This document shows positions 52,509 through 61,372 of a stretch of DNA of 64,000 nt, piece by piece; position 1 is the first letter of the stretch; every line of letters starts with the position of its first letter. Origin of the DNA: Hyphomicrobiales bacterium (GTDB lineage Bacteria; Pseudomonadota; Alphaproteobacteria; Rhizobiales; Beijerinckiaceae); contig UBZM01000028.1 in assembly GCA_900470095.1 (NCBI GenBank), positions 124,001 through 188,000 on the forward strand, in the 5' to 3' direction. Both the position numbers and the translations under genes were made by a program. The notes under the pieces are model-generated. The model did not search any database, was not told the origin of the DNA, and saw nothing but the letters and a program-made list of their open reading frames with translations.

Positions 52509-53380
52509 GGGCCGGGTTGCAGGAGGAAGTTCAGAAGCAGGCTTTTGGGTCGCGCGCGGTCAAGGCACCGCGGATCACGCAAGGCGGCCTGCTGCTTGGG
52601 ATCGGGCTGGCGATGCTGGCGGCGATGCTGATCGTCACGATCTTCGCGCCCTTCATCGCTCCGTTCGATCCTTCCGCGACCTCGCCCGACTCGCTTGCCG
52701 GAGCCAGCGCGCGCCACTGGCTCGGCACGGATTCGATTGGTCGCGATGTCCTCAGCCGGCTGATCGTCGGCGGCCGCACGACGCTGCTGATCACGATCAC
52801 GGCCGTCCTTATCGCACTCGTCGGGGGGCTCGTTCTCGGGCTGCTCTCCGGCTATCTGGGCGGCCTGGTCGATGACGTGATCATGCGCGTTCTGGACGTT
52901 GTCTTCGCCTTCCCGGTGCTCCTTCTCGCGATCGCGGTTGTTGCGGCCCTGGGACCGACCGTTCCCAATCTGATCCTCACCATCGCCATCGTGTATACGC
53001 CGGCAATGGCCAGGGTGGTGCGCGCGCCCGTGCTCAGCGTGAAGCAATGGGACCATGTCGAAGCGGCGCGCAGCATCGGCATGAGCGAATTCCGGCTGGT
53101 TCTTCACCATATCCTGCCGCTTGTGGTTTCCCCGATCCTTGTTGCGACCAGCCTGACCCTGTCTCAGACGATCTTCACGGTCACGGCCCTTTCCTTCCTC
53201 GGGCTCGGTCCACCGCCTCCGGATCCGAACTGGGGTGGCATGCTGTCCGAGGCGCGCCAATTCATGGAACTGGCGCCGCTGACCGTGATCGGACCCGCCG
53301 CCGCCATCGTGTTCGCGACCCTGACCTTCATCGTCCTGGCCAATGGCCTGCGCGACGTGCTCGATGTCGGGAGCGTGTGA
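52505..53380 (+). CDS. Peptide ABC transporter permease, DppC type
   Basis: This 291-residue permease starts at a GTG overlapping the DppB stop. It has HWLGTDSIGRDVLSRLIVGGRTTL and the docking loop KQWDHVEAARSIGMSE. LGLGPPPPDPNWGGMLSE is the family-typical C-terminal region. It overlaps the ATPase start by one base. Confidence 0.93.
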   Translation: MRAGLQEEVQKQAFGSRAVKAPRITQGGLLLGIGLAMLAAMLIVTIFAPFIAPFDPSATSPDSLAGASARHWLGTDSIGRDVLSRLIVGGRTTLLITITAVLIALVGGLVLGLLSGYLGGLVDDVIMRVLDVVFAFPVLLLAIAVVAALGPTVPNLILTIAIVYTPAMARVVRAPVLSVKQWDHVEAARSIGMSEFRLVLHHILPLVVSPILVATSLTLSQTIFTVTALSFLGLGPPPPDPNWGGMLSEARQFMELAPLTVIGPAAAIVFATLTFIVLANGLRDVLDVGSV

Positions 53381-54198
53381 TGATCGGCACCGGCCCGCTC
53401 CTGAGCGTGCGCAGCCTTACCGCCAGCGTCACCACGCGCCGGGAGGTCATCCAGGCCGTACGCGGCATCTCCTTCGATATCGGCGTCGATGAAGCGGTTG
53501 GTTTCGTCGGCGAATCCGGCTGCGGCAAGAGCGTCACGGCCAAGGCGCTGATGCGGCTCACCCCCGAAGGCACGTCTGTCGTGCTTGGCGGCGAGGTCAA
53601 CTTCATGGGGCAGGATATCCTGGCCAAGAGCGAGATCGAGATGCGCGCCCTGCGTGGGCGGCGCATCGCCATGGTCTTCCAGGATCCGATGACGTCGCTC
53701 AATCCGGTGCTGAGCATCGCCGCGCAAATGACCGACATGCTGCGCCACCATACCGGCCTGTCCGGCAAGGCGGCGCGCGAACGTTGCATCGACCTGCTCG
53801 CCCAGGTCGGGATACCCGATGCGGCGCGACGCCTCGACGACTATCCGCACCAGTTCTCGGGTGGGATGCGCCAGCGTGTCATGATCGCGATGGCCATCTC
53901 CTGCGAGCCGGACCTGCTGATCGCCGATGAGCCGACGACAGCGCTCGATGTGACCGTGCAGGCGCAGATCCTGCGCCTGCTGCTGCGGCTGAAGGAGGAG
54001 CGCGGCATGGCCCTGATGCTGATCACCCATGATTTCGGCGTCGTCGCCGGCATGGTCGACCGGGTCAATGTGATGTATCGCGGTGAGATCGTCGAGGCGG
54101 GAACGATCGAGAGCGTCTTCGCCTCACCACAGCATGCCTATACGCGCGCCCTGCTCGATGCCGTGCCGCGTCTCCAGAGCGCCGGGCAGGTGCGATGA
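53380..54198 (+). CDS. Peptide ABC transporter ATP-binding protein, DppD type
   Basis: This ATPase of about 272 residues has Walker [11 protein letters not shown], signature FSGGMRQR, Walker [13 protein letters not shown] and H-loop ITHDFGVV. It begins at ATG 53380 within TGATG, so the longer open frame upstream is not used. The usual C-terminal iron-sulfur cysteines of DppD are not obvious in the short tail. It may also serve the second peptide system, which lacks ATPases. Confidence 0.93.
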   Translation: MIGTGPLLSVRSLTASVTTRREVIQAVRGISFDIGVDEAVGFVGESGCGKSVTAKALMRLTPEGTSVVLGGEVNFMGQDILAKSEIEMRALRGRRIAMVFQDPMTSLNPVLSIAAQMTDMLRHHTGLSGKAARERCIDLLAQVGIPDAARRLDDYPHQFSGGMRQRVMIAMAISCEPDLLIADEPTTALDVTVQAQILRLLLRLKEERGMALMLITHDFGVVAGMVDRVNVMYRGEIVEAGTIESVFASPQHAYTRALLDAVPRLQSAGQVR

Positions 54199-55175
54199 CC
54201 GCTCTCGATCCCGCTGCAATCGTCGAGGAGCTGCCGCGGCCGCTGCTTCAGGTCCGCGATCTGTCGGTGCGCTTCCCGGCGCGGGGGGAGGGCAAGGCGT
54301 TGAAGGCGGTCGATCGCGTGTCCTTCGATATTGGCCCTGGCCAGACGCTGGGGCTCGTCGGCCAATCCGGTTCGGGCAAGAGCACGACAGGCCGGGCCAT
54401 CCTGCAGCTGCAGAAGGCGCATTCCGGTTCGGTGAGACTGCTCGGCGAGGAGCTGACCACGATGTCGGCCACGCGATTGCGGCAGATGCGGCGCCATATG
54501 CAATTCGTGCTGCAGAACCCCTATTCGAGCTTGCACCCGCGGATGACGATCGGACAGATCCTGCGCGAGCCGCTTCTGGTGCATCGTTCGGTGCCTCCTG
54601 CCCGGCTGCAGGAGCGCGTTGCGGAGCTTCTGGACCTCGTCAGCCTCGACCCGGGAATGATGCAACGCTATCCGCACGAATTCTCCGGTGGGCAGCGCCA
54701 GCGTGTCGTCATCGCCCGGGCACTCGCGGTCAATCCGGATTTCATCGTGTGCGACGAGCCGGTCTCGGCGCTCGACGTCCGCACCCAGGCGCAGATCGTG
54801 ACCCTGTTGCAGTCGCTGCAGGAAAGGCTCGGCCTGTCCTATCTGTTCATCGCGCATGACCTCGCGATCGTTCGCGAAGTCGCCCATCGCGTGGCGGTCA
54901 TGTTCCGCGGCCGGATCGTCGAAATGGGCAGCGCCGCTCAAGTCTATGACAGTCCTGCCCACCCCTATACGCGCGTATTGCTGGATGCGGTGCCGGTGCC
55001 CGATCCTGTCCGCCAACGCGAGCGGCTCCGGCGGGCGCCCCCGGACCTGCATTTTCTCGAGGGCGATGGCGGGGGCTGCGTCCATGGCACTGATCATGCC
55101 AGCAGCAACACTGCGGAGTGGCACGAAGTCGCGGCTGGCCACGGCGTTTCGTGCCGCTACTGGCCGAGCAGGTAG
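54195..55175 (+). CDS. Peptide ABC transporter ATP-binding protein, DppF/OppF type
   Basis: This 326-residue ATPase has Walker A GQSGSGKSTT, signature FSGGQRQR, Walker B IVCDEPVSALD and H-loop IAHDLAIV. A C-terminal oligopeptide/dipeptide region ends in a cysteine-bearing tail (GCVHGTDHAS, SCRYWPSR). It overlaps the DppD-type gene by 4 bp and closes the first peptide operon. Confidence 0.93.
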   Translation: MTALDPAAIVEELPRPLLQVRDLSVRFPARGEGKALKAVDRVSFDIGPGQTLGLVGQSGSGKSTTGRAILQLQKAHSGSVRLLGEELTTMSATRLRQMRRHMQFVLQNPYSSLHPRMTIGQILREPLLVHRSVPPARLQERVAELLDLVSLDPGMMQRYPHEFSGGQRQRVVIARALAVNPDFIVCDEPVSALDVRTQAQIVTLLQSLQERLGLSYLFIAHDLAIVREVAHRVAVMFRGRIVEMGSAAQVYDSPAHPYTRVLLDAVPVPDPVRQRERLRRAPPDLHFLEGDGGGCVHGTDHASSNTAEWHEVAAGHGVSCRYWPSR

Positions 55176-55239
55176 GCAGGGCCTGGCGAGCGAGATGAGG
55201 TCGAGGAGGCCGTTTCACCCACCGCGTGAAGATCGGGCG

Positions 55240-55256
55240 GTTTCTTCTTGCGAAAC
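55240..55256 (+). promoter_or_regulatory. 17-bp operator GTTTC-N7-GAAAC upstream of the second peptide operon
   Basis: The repeat is followed by AGGGAATCC and TTGAC (55266-55270), with the same 9-bp spacing as at 49729. The 12-mer GGAATCCTTGAC is identical in the two sites. A further imperfect TTCAC-N7-GTGAA repeat lies at 55214-55230. The promoter would drive M81 copy C at 55419. Confidence 0.65.
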
Positions 55257-55418
55257 AGGGAATCCTTGACCCGGAATAATGCGGTCAGTACGTTTTTCCC
55301 GTGTTTTCGCGGATTGCGGCAGGTTCAACTGGCGTGAGCGCTCAATAACGAGGTGTGCGACCAATAGACATCGTCTGCCGCTGCGGCCGGCGAACCGTCG
55401 TTTTCCGGGAGGGAATCT

Positions 55419-56927
55419 GTGCGCCTGGCCTTGATTCACATTGTGCAGGAAACGAACGACTTCAATCCTGTCCCGACCACGCTCGCGGATTTCGAAGCGT
55501 TCGGCCTGTACGAAGGGGCCGAGATCGCGCATCAGTTCGGCGAGATCGGGCAGATCGGCGGTCACTATGCAGCGGTCGCTGAATCCGGTCTTCCGGTCGA
55601 GACGATCCCGATCATAAGGGCTTGGAGCGTCGCCGGCGGCCGGATCACACGCGCAGCGTTCGATTTCTTTCAGGACAAGATTCGGGCCGGGCTTGCGGAC
55701 GTCGGTCCGATCGACGGGCTCGTCCTGCAGCTCCACGGTGCCGCCGCGGCCGAGGGAATCGACGATGTCGAGGGCGAGCAGGCCGAGCTCTGCCGTTCGA
55801 TCCTCGGACCCGATGTCCCGATCCTGCTTGGCCTCGATCACCACGCCAACATCACCCACAAGATCGTGGCCAATTGCACGGCGATCGTCGGGCACCGGAC
55901 CCAGCCGCACGACGTCTTCGATACCGGCAAGATCGGGACGGCGCTGTTGCTCAAGATCCTGAGCGAGAAGCGACGGCCGGTGATGGCCTGGCGCAAGATT
56001 CCGCTGCTTTCGCATCAAGAGCAGTTCCTGACTTCGAAGGGACCGATGAAGCGCTGGTTCGATCGGGCTCGCGAGCTCGAGGCCGACGAACGCGTGCTGC
56101 AGGCGTCGAACTATCCGATGCAGCCCTGGCTCGATGTCGCCGAGGGCGGATGGTCGACGATCATCGTCACGGATGGCGACGAGATACTGGCCGAGACGCT
56201 GGCCGACGAGCTCGCCGACCTGGCCTGGTCGATGCGCGATGATTTCCAGGTCCGCGAGGCGGTCTCGGTCGACGAGGCCGTGCGCAAGGCCGATGCTGCG
56301 GAGCGCGGCATGGTCGTGCTCAGCGACACCGGCGATACTGTCTTCGGCGGCTCTGCCGGCGACAGCAACCTGATCCTGGAAGCGATCCTCAGGCTCGGCA
56401 TCGGCGGCCGCGCCCTGATCCCGCTGATCTCGCCGCAGGCCGTCGCGACGCTGGTCGCGGCCGGGGAGGGCGCACGGGTGACCCTGCCACTGGGGGGCGA
56501 TGCGGCGCCGGCCTTCTTTACGCCGCTCGAGGTCACCGGAACGGTCCGGCGGATCGGAGGCGGGCCTGTGCCGCTGATCTACAACCACCAGAATGAGGTC
56601 GACATGGGCCGTGTCGTCGTTTTCGACGTCGGGCCCGTGACGCTCCTGATCAGCGAATTGCGCGGTGTCGCGGGCAATGTGCCGGGCGTCTACGAAGCCT
56701 TCGGCGTCGACCTCGCGGACTACAAGATGGCCGTTCTCAAGACGGCGTCGAATTTCCAGTATTTCGCGCCGATCTCCTCGCAGGTCATTCGTGCCGATAC
56801 GCGCGGGCCCGGGCAGTCGGACGTCTTCACCTTGCCTTGGGCGCGGATTCCGCGCCCCGTCTATCCACTTGAAACAATAAGCGACTGGCGGGCGCATTCG
56901 ACCCAGCCAGGAGCGGGGACGAGCTGA
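55419..56927 (+). CDS. M81-family (MlrC-like) metallopeptidase, copy C (diverged)
   Basis: This 502-residue M81 protein starts at GTG 55419 with an excellent ggaggga-type site. Motifs are QETNDF (10-15), LHGAA (105-109), DHHAN (140-144) and QPHD (162-165). In the C-terminal domain SDTGDTVFGGSAGDSN replaces the usual DNxGGGAPGD, and PHTD is reduced to PHD. It still keeps the main acid and histidine residues, so it is probably active on a different substrate. It leads an operon with a binding protein and two permeases. Confidence 0.92.
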   Translation: MRLALIHIVQETNDFNPVPTTLADFEAFGLYEGAEIAHQFGEIGQIGGHYAAVAESGLPVETIPIIRAWSVAGGRITRAAFDFFQDKIRAGLADVGPIDGLVLQLHGAAAAEGIDDVEGEQAELCRSILGPDVPILLGLDHHANITHKIVANCTAIVGHRTQPHDVFDTGKIGTALLLKILSEKRRPVMAWRKIPLLSHQEQFLTSKGPMKRWFDRARELEADERVLQASNYPMQPWLDVAEGGWSTIIVTDGDEILAETLADELADLAWSMRDDFQVREAVSVDEAVRKADAAERGMVVLSDTGDTVFGGSAGDSNLILEAILRLGIGGRALIPLISPQAVATLVAAGEGARVTLPLGGDAAPAFFTPLEVTGTVRRIGGGPVPLIYNHQNEVDMGRVVVFDVGPVTLLISELRGVAGNVPGVYEAFGVDLADYKMAVLKTASNFQYFAPISSQVIRADTRGPGQSDVFTLPWARIPRPVYPLETISDWRAHSTQPGAGTS

Positions 56928-56960
56928 CACCAAGACCAACCAAAAAGGGGAGTGTGCCGG

Positions 56961-58502
56961 ATGACCACCGTATCGCGACGTCAATTCTGCATAGGGGGCA
57001 TCGCCCTGGCTGCAGCAGCTCCCCTGGCGATGTCACTCCCGGCCGCCGCGCAGCAACTGAAGGGTGGCACCTTGCGTGTCGCAGTGCTGAGCGAGCTCGC
57101 CAACTACGATCCGCAGCAGCTCTCGACTGTCAATTTCCATGTCATCAAGAACCTTTATGACAGCCTGATCGAGTATACGCCCGAGGGAAAGCCGGAGCCG
57201 AGCCTGGCGACCGAGTGGACGATCGCGCCTGACAAGACCTCGGTCAGCGTGAAACTGCGCGATGGCGTGGCTTTTCATAGCGGCACGCCGTTCAAGGCCG
57301 ATTCCGTGCTGGCGACGCTGCAGAAGGGAGCCGACCCCAAGCGCGGCAAGAACGTCTTCTCGACCATGTCGATCGTGAAGGACTGGTCGGCGCCCGATGA
57401 CCGGACCGTGGTGATCAATTTCAAGGCCCCGGTTCCGGAACGGCAGATCCTCGATCTGCTGCAGTTCCTGATCCCGATCGAGGCCAAGGGCATCGATACG
57501 GTCGAGACGGTTCCGGCCGGTACCGGACCGTTCACCCTGGTAAGCCGCGCAGTCGGGCAGGGCTTGCGCCTCAAGGCCAATCCGAACTACTGGCGCGAGA
57601 AGCAGCCGATCGTGCAGGATCTCGTCTTCACTGTCTTCAGCGAGGATGCGGCGGCGAGCGCGGCGCTGGAGTCCGGCGCCGTCGACATCATCTATAACGG
57701 CTCCTCGCGCAGCGCCGCGCGCCTCAAAAGCGCGGGCTACCAGGTCTTTTCCGGCCCGGGCAAGCTCGTTCAGGTTTTCCGTATCAACTCGACACGCGGC
57801 CCCTTCCGCAACAAATCCTACCGCCAGGCCTTCAACCACCTGATGGATCGAGCGGGCATCCTGCGCGTCGGCTATGCCGGCATGGGCGAGGTTGTGGCGC
57901 AGCCCTGGGCACCGGCAAGTCCTGCCTTCGACGCCAGCTACACCAAGGCCTATGCCTACGATCTCGACAAGGCGAAGGCCTTGCTTGCCGCATCCGGCCT
58001 CTCGGCAGCCGAGATGAAGGACTGGAAGATGCTGGTCAACGGCAGCGACGAGGCCTCCGTTCAGATCAGCCAGATCGTGCAGGCCTCTCTCGGCAAGGTC
58101 GGGATTCCGATCGAACTCGACATCCGCCAGGGGGCCGAATTCGTCAGCGCCCTGCTGGGCGGCGATTTCGCTGCGGTCTTCGGCGCGGTCGGCAATGTCC
58201 AGAAATTCCCGTCGCGGGTAACGACGAACTCGATCTACCGGACCTCCCAGAATCCGATTCTCAAGGACCCGCACCCGCATCCGACCTATGTCGCGGCGAT
58301 TGCCAAGGTTGATGGTGCGTCGGGCGGAGCAGCTGAGGTCAAGGCATCCTATGACAATCTGAACAAGGTGCTGGTGGAAGAAGCCTTCGCGATACCGACC
58401 AATTCTTACGAGGTCGGCCTGATCGTTGCCTCCGACAAGGTCGCCGGGGTGACGCTCGAGATCGACAACCTCTTCGTCGCGCGGACGATCGGGTTCAAGT
58501 AA
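56961..58502 (+). CDS. Peptide ABC transporter substrate-binding protein (family 5), second system
   Basis: This DppA-like protein of about 513 residues has a TAT motif (SRRQFCIGGIALAAAAP, cleavage near AAAQQ). It reads ELANYDPQQLSTVNFHV and SVKLRDGVAFHSGTPFKADSV in the family-typical regions. ATG 56961 has an aaggggag site; ATG 56952 is an alternative. A bulged hairpin at 58511-58532 separates it from the permease genes. Confidence 0.92.
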   Translation: MTTVSRRQFCIGGIALAAAAPLAMSLPAAAQQLKGGTLRVAVLSELANYDPQQLSTVNFHVIKNLYDSLIEYTPEGKPEPSLATEWTIAPDKTSVSVKLRDGVAFHSGTPFKADSVLATLQKGADPKRGKNVFSTMSIVKDWSAPDDRTVVINFKAPVPERQILDLLQFLIPIEAKGIDTVETVPAGTGPFTLVSRAVGQGLRLKANPNYWREKQPIVQDLVFTVFSEDAAASAALESGAVDIIYNGSSRSAARLKSAGYQVFSGPGKLVQVFRINSTRGPFRNKSYRQAFNHLMDRAGILRVGYAGMGEVVAQPWAPASPAFDASYTKAYAYDLDKAKALLAASGLSAAEMKDWKMLVNGSDEASVQISQIVQASLGKVGIPIELDIRQGAEFVSALLGGDFAAVFGAVGNVQKFPSRVTTNSIYRTSQNPILKDPHPHPTYVAAIAKVDGASGGAAEVKASYDNLNKVLVEEAFAIPTNSYEVGLIVASDKVAGVTLEIDNLFVARTIGFK

Positions 58503-58510
58503 TGGGGGGT

Positions 58511-58532
58511 GGCGAGGCGGGACGCCTTCGCC
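58511..58532 (+). terminator. Intercistronic stem-loop after the binding-protein gene
   Basis: GGCGAGGCG pairs with CGCCTTCGCC, with one bulged T and a three-base loop. It lies 8 bp after the binding-protein stop and ahead of the permease genes, without a T-run. Confidence 0.55.
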
Positions 58533-58560
58533 CGGCTGCAATCGCGGCGTCACGCAGCCC

Positions 58561-59451
58561 ATGGCTGCGCGGCGCGATGCGATGAGCGCGATGCTGGGAT
58601 CGACCTTGCAGGTGCTGCGCCGGCTCTCGGCCCGTCGCAGCACGTCATTGAGTTTCGCCTTCCTGCTGCTAGTGGCACTGGCGGCCGTGTTTGCCGATGT
58701 GCTCCCGCTGGATCCGTTGACGCAGAACCTGGCGGACTCGCTGATGCCGCCATCGTCTTCCGCCTGGTTTGGTACCGACGAGCTTGGACGCGATATCCTG
58801 GCGCGGGTGGTCTATGGCGCACGGACGTCACTCGTCACCGCCTTCGGCGCTGTCGTTATCGCTGCGTTGATCGGCGTGCCGATCGGGCTCGTCGCCGGCT
58901 TTTTCGGCGATTGGCGTGACTCGGTGCTGATGCGCTGCATCGATGTGCTGCTGGCGCTACCGAACATCCTGTTCGCCATGGCGCTCATTGCGGTGCTCGG
59001 CCGCAGTCAGGCGGCCGCCCTGGTTGCCGTCGGCATTGCTGGAATACCGAATTTCGCGCGGATCGCGCGTGCGCAGGTCATGGCTCTGCGCCAGCTCGAT
59101 TTCGTCACGGCCGTGCGCAGCTTCGGCGGCGGCTCGTCCTACATCATGTTCCGCACCATCCTGCCCAACGCGCTGAGTCCGCTGGTCGTGCAGGCGATCG
59201 TGCTCGCCTCGATAGCGATCCTGCTGGAGGCGGCGCTCGCTTTTCTCGGAGTCGGAGTGCCACCGCCGACGCCGAGCTGGGGCGAAATGCTGCGAACAGG
59301 GAAGTCCTATCTGCACGAGGCGCCAACCTACGCGGTGCTGCCCGGTCTCGTGCTGACGCTGACGATCCTCTCCTTCGACACGATCGGCCGTGCGCTGACG
59401 GCCCTGCTCGACAGGCATGATACCGGCGTGCCGGAGCGCAGGGGCCGATGA
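58561..59451 (+). CDS. Peptide ABC transporter permease, DppC type, second system
   Basis: This 296-residue inner-membrane permease has the DppC-type features WFGTDELGRDILARVVYGARTSL, docking loop RQLDFVTAVRSFGGG and LGVGVPPPTPSWGEMLR. It comes before the DppB-type gene, the reverse of the first system's order. No ATPase genes follow in this operon. Confidence 0.93.
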   Translation: MAARRDAMSAMLGSTLQVLRRLSARRSTSLSFAFLLLVALAAVFADVLPLDPLTQNLADSLMPPSSSAWFGTDELGRDILARVVYGARTSLVTAFGAVVIAALIGVPIGLVAGFFGDWRDSVLMRCIDVLLALPNILFAMALIAVLGRSQAAALVAVGIAGIPNFARIARAQVMALRQLDFVTAVRSFGGGSSYIMFRTILPNALSPLVVQAIVLASIAILLEAALAFLGVGVPPPTPSWGEMLRTGKSYLHEAPTYAVLPGLVLTLTILSFDTIGRALTALLDRHDTGVPERRGR

Positions 59452-60395
59452 CGAGCTATCTGCTGCGCCGCCTGTTGCATATGCTGCCGGTGCTGTTCCT
59501 CGCATCATTCGCGATATTCGCGATGATCTACGCTGTACCGGGGGGCCCCGTGGCGGTGCTCGTTGGCGAGAATGCCTCGCCGGAGGAGATAGCAGCCACC
59601 ATTGCGCGCTATGGCCTCGATCGGCCGATGCTGATCCAGTATTTCGACTGGCTCGGCCAGGCGGTGCGCGGCGATTTCGGCCTGTCGCTGCATAGCCGCC
59701 AGCCGGTTCTGGCGTTGATCGGGGAGCGCCTGCCGGCAACGCTGCAATTGGCGGTCGCCGCGATCCTTGTGGCGTTGCTTGTCGGCATCCCCGTCGCGGT
59801 TGGAAGCGCCGTGCGGCCCAATTCCTGGCTCGACCGCTTGCTCAGTGGGTGGAGCGCGCTGGCGCTGGGCGTGCCGACGTTCTGGCTCGGCATCCTGCTG
59901 ATCCTGCTCTTCGCCGTCGAACTGCGCTGGCTGCCTTCCGCCTCGCGCTACGTGCCGTTCTGGGAATCGCCGGTGGATGCGCTGCGCAGTCTCATCCTGC
60001 CGGCGCTGACGCTGGGTATCTATGTCTCCGGGATCTTCGCGCGGTTTCTGCGCGCGTCGCTGATCGGCGAAGCGAAGCAGGATTATGTCCGTACGGCGCG
60101 AGCCAAGGGGCTGCCCGAAAGCCGCGTCGTCGGCCTGCACATCATGCGCAACGCGCTGCTCCCCTTCGTTACAATCGTCGGCCTGATGATGGCGAACTTC
60201 ATCGGCGGTGCGGTGGTGACGGAAGCGGTCTTCACCTATCCCGGGCTCGGACGCCTGGTCATCCAGGCGATCAGCACCCGCGACTACCCGCTGATCCAGG
60301 GCTGCATCATGGTGATCCTGGTCGGCTATATGCTGGTCAACCTGATCATCGACCTGCTCTATGCGTGGATCGATCCGCGCATAGAATATCATTGA
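59448..60395 (+). CDS. Peptide ABC transporter permease, DppB type, second system
   Basis: This 315-residue permease has the N-terminal pattern SYLLRRLLHMLPVLFLASFAI and docking loop KQDYVRTARAKGLPESRV. The C-terminus is IDLLYAWIDPRIEY. It overlaps the DppC-type gene in an ATGA arrangement. With 58561 and 56961 it forms an importer that must borrow ATPases, possibly those at 53380 and 54195. Confidence 0.93.
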   Translation: MTSYLLRRLLHMLPVLFLASFAIFAMIYAVPGGPVAVLVGENASPEEIAATIARYGLDRPMLIQYFDWLGQAVRGDFGLSLHSRQPVLALIGERLPATLQLAVAAILVALLVGIPVAVGSAVRPNSWLDRLLSGWSALALGVPTFWLGILLILLFAVELRWLPSASRYVPFWESPVDALRSLILPALTLGIYVSGIFARFLRASLIGEAKQDYVRTARAKGLPESRVVGLHIMRNALLPFVTIVGLMMANFIGGAVVTEAVFTYPGLGRLVIQAISTRDYPLIQGCIMVILVGYMLVNLIIDLLYAWIDPRIEYH

Positions 60396-60460
60396 CGATG
60401 GTGCGGATGGCGAGATCCCACCCCGCCCTGGGTCTGCAGGGCGGACGCCGGCAATGCCTG

Positions 60461-61252
60461 TCAGGTCGACGCGATGGCGGCCTGCGAGCCGAGATGGCTG
60501 GAGATATGCGCGGCGACCTCGCGCAGTCGCATTCCCGCTTTCGCCGCGAGGGGCCGCGGCATTCGCATCAACGGTGCCGAGATACTGAGTGCCGCGACGG
60601 GATAGTGATTGTCGTCGAAGATCGGCACGCCGACGCACATGGCTCCGTCTTCGTTCTCGCCGATTTCCGTCGCGTAGCCGAGCTTCGCAACCTGCCGAAG
60701 CTGGCGCTCGATCTCTTCGCGCTCAAGCAGCGTGCGCCCGGTTCGTTCGGTCAGGGGCTGGTCGAGCTGGCGCAGCTTTTCTGCTTCGGGAAGAAAGGCG
60801 AGGATCGCCTTGCCCAGCGCGGTCGAATGCATCGGATGGCTGTCGCCGATCCGCGCCTGCATGCGCAGCGAGCGGTTGGCCTCGATGAGGTCGATATAGA
60901 CGATCGTGCCGTTCCCTTTCACCGCGAGATTCACCGTTTCGTTGAACTCGTTCATCAGCTCGACCATCGCCGGGCGCGCGAGCTGGCGGATCTTGCTGAA
61001 GCTCGCATCGGCACGCGCGATCGAGCGCAGCAGTGGCCCGAGATTGTATTTGTCGGTCTCGCGGTTGTGGCTGACGAAGCCGGCCTCAGTCAGCGTTTGC
61101 AGATAGCGGAAGGTCGTCGTCTTCGGAATCCGCAGCTCTCGTCCGACGGTCGTGAGCGCGATCTCGTGACCGTGGCGCGCGACGAATTCCAGCACCTTGA
61201 GTGCCTTCATCACGGGCTGCACGACGTAAGGGTTGCCCGATCTCTTCGGCAT
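60461..61252 (-). CDS. IclR-family transcriptional regulator (peptide cluster)
   Basis: This 263-residue regulator has an IclR winged helix (VMKALKVLEFVARHGHEIALTTVGRELRIPKTTTFRYLQTLTEAGFV, residues about 14-60). Its effector domain carries DSHPMHSTALGKAILAFLPE. I use ATG 61252; the open frame further upstream overlaps the promoter and lacks family features. It is the only regulator gene in the peptide region and lies divergent from the aminotransferase gene. That makes it the best candidate to bind the four [G/A]TT[T/C]C-N7-GAAAC sites. Confidence 0.92.
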   Translation of the reverse strand: MPKRSGNPYVVQPVMKALKVLEFVARHGHEIALTTVGRELRIPKTTTFRYLQTLTEAGFVSHNRETDKYNLGPLLRSIARADASFSKIRQLARPAMVELMNEFNETVNLAVKGNGTIVYIDLIEANRSLRMQARIGDSHPMHSTALGKAILAFLPEAEKLRQLDQPLTERTGRTLLEREEIERQLRQVAKLGYATEIGENEDGAMCVGVPIFDDNHYPVAALSISAPLMRMPRPLAAKAGMRLREVAAHISSHLGSQAAIAST

Positions 61253-61304
61253 GGTCGCCCCGCATACTGGCTGTCGTGAGGCTTCGGATAGCCGGTTCCT
61301 GGAA

Positions 61305-61321
61305 ATTCCGCAAGGTGAAAC
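61305..61321 (+). promoter_or_regulatory. 17-bp operator ATTCC-N7-GAAAC upstream of the aminotransferase gene
   Basis: ATTCC and GAAAC flank GCAAGGT, with TTTACA at 61331-61336 nine bases downstream. It lies in the gap between the IclR gene and the class III aminotransferase gene and reads toward the latter. It is the most degenerate of the four sites in its -35. Confidence 0.55.
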
Positions 61322-61372
61322 CCGCGTTCCTTTACACGGTTCAGGTGCTCTGGTCTGCTCAACAGATCGGCA

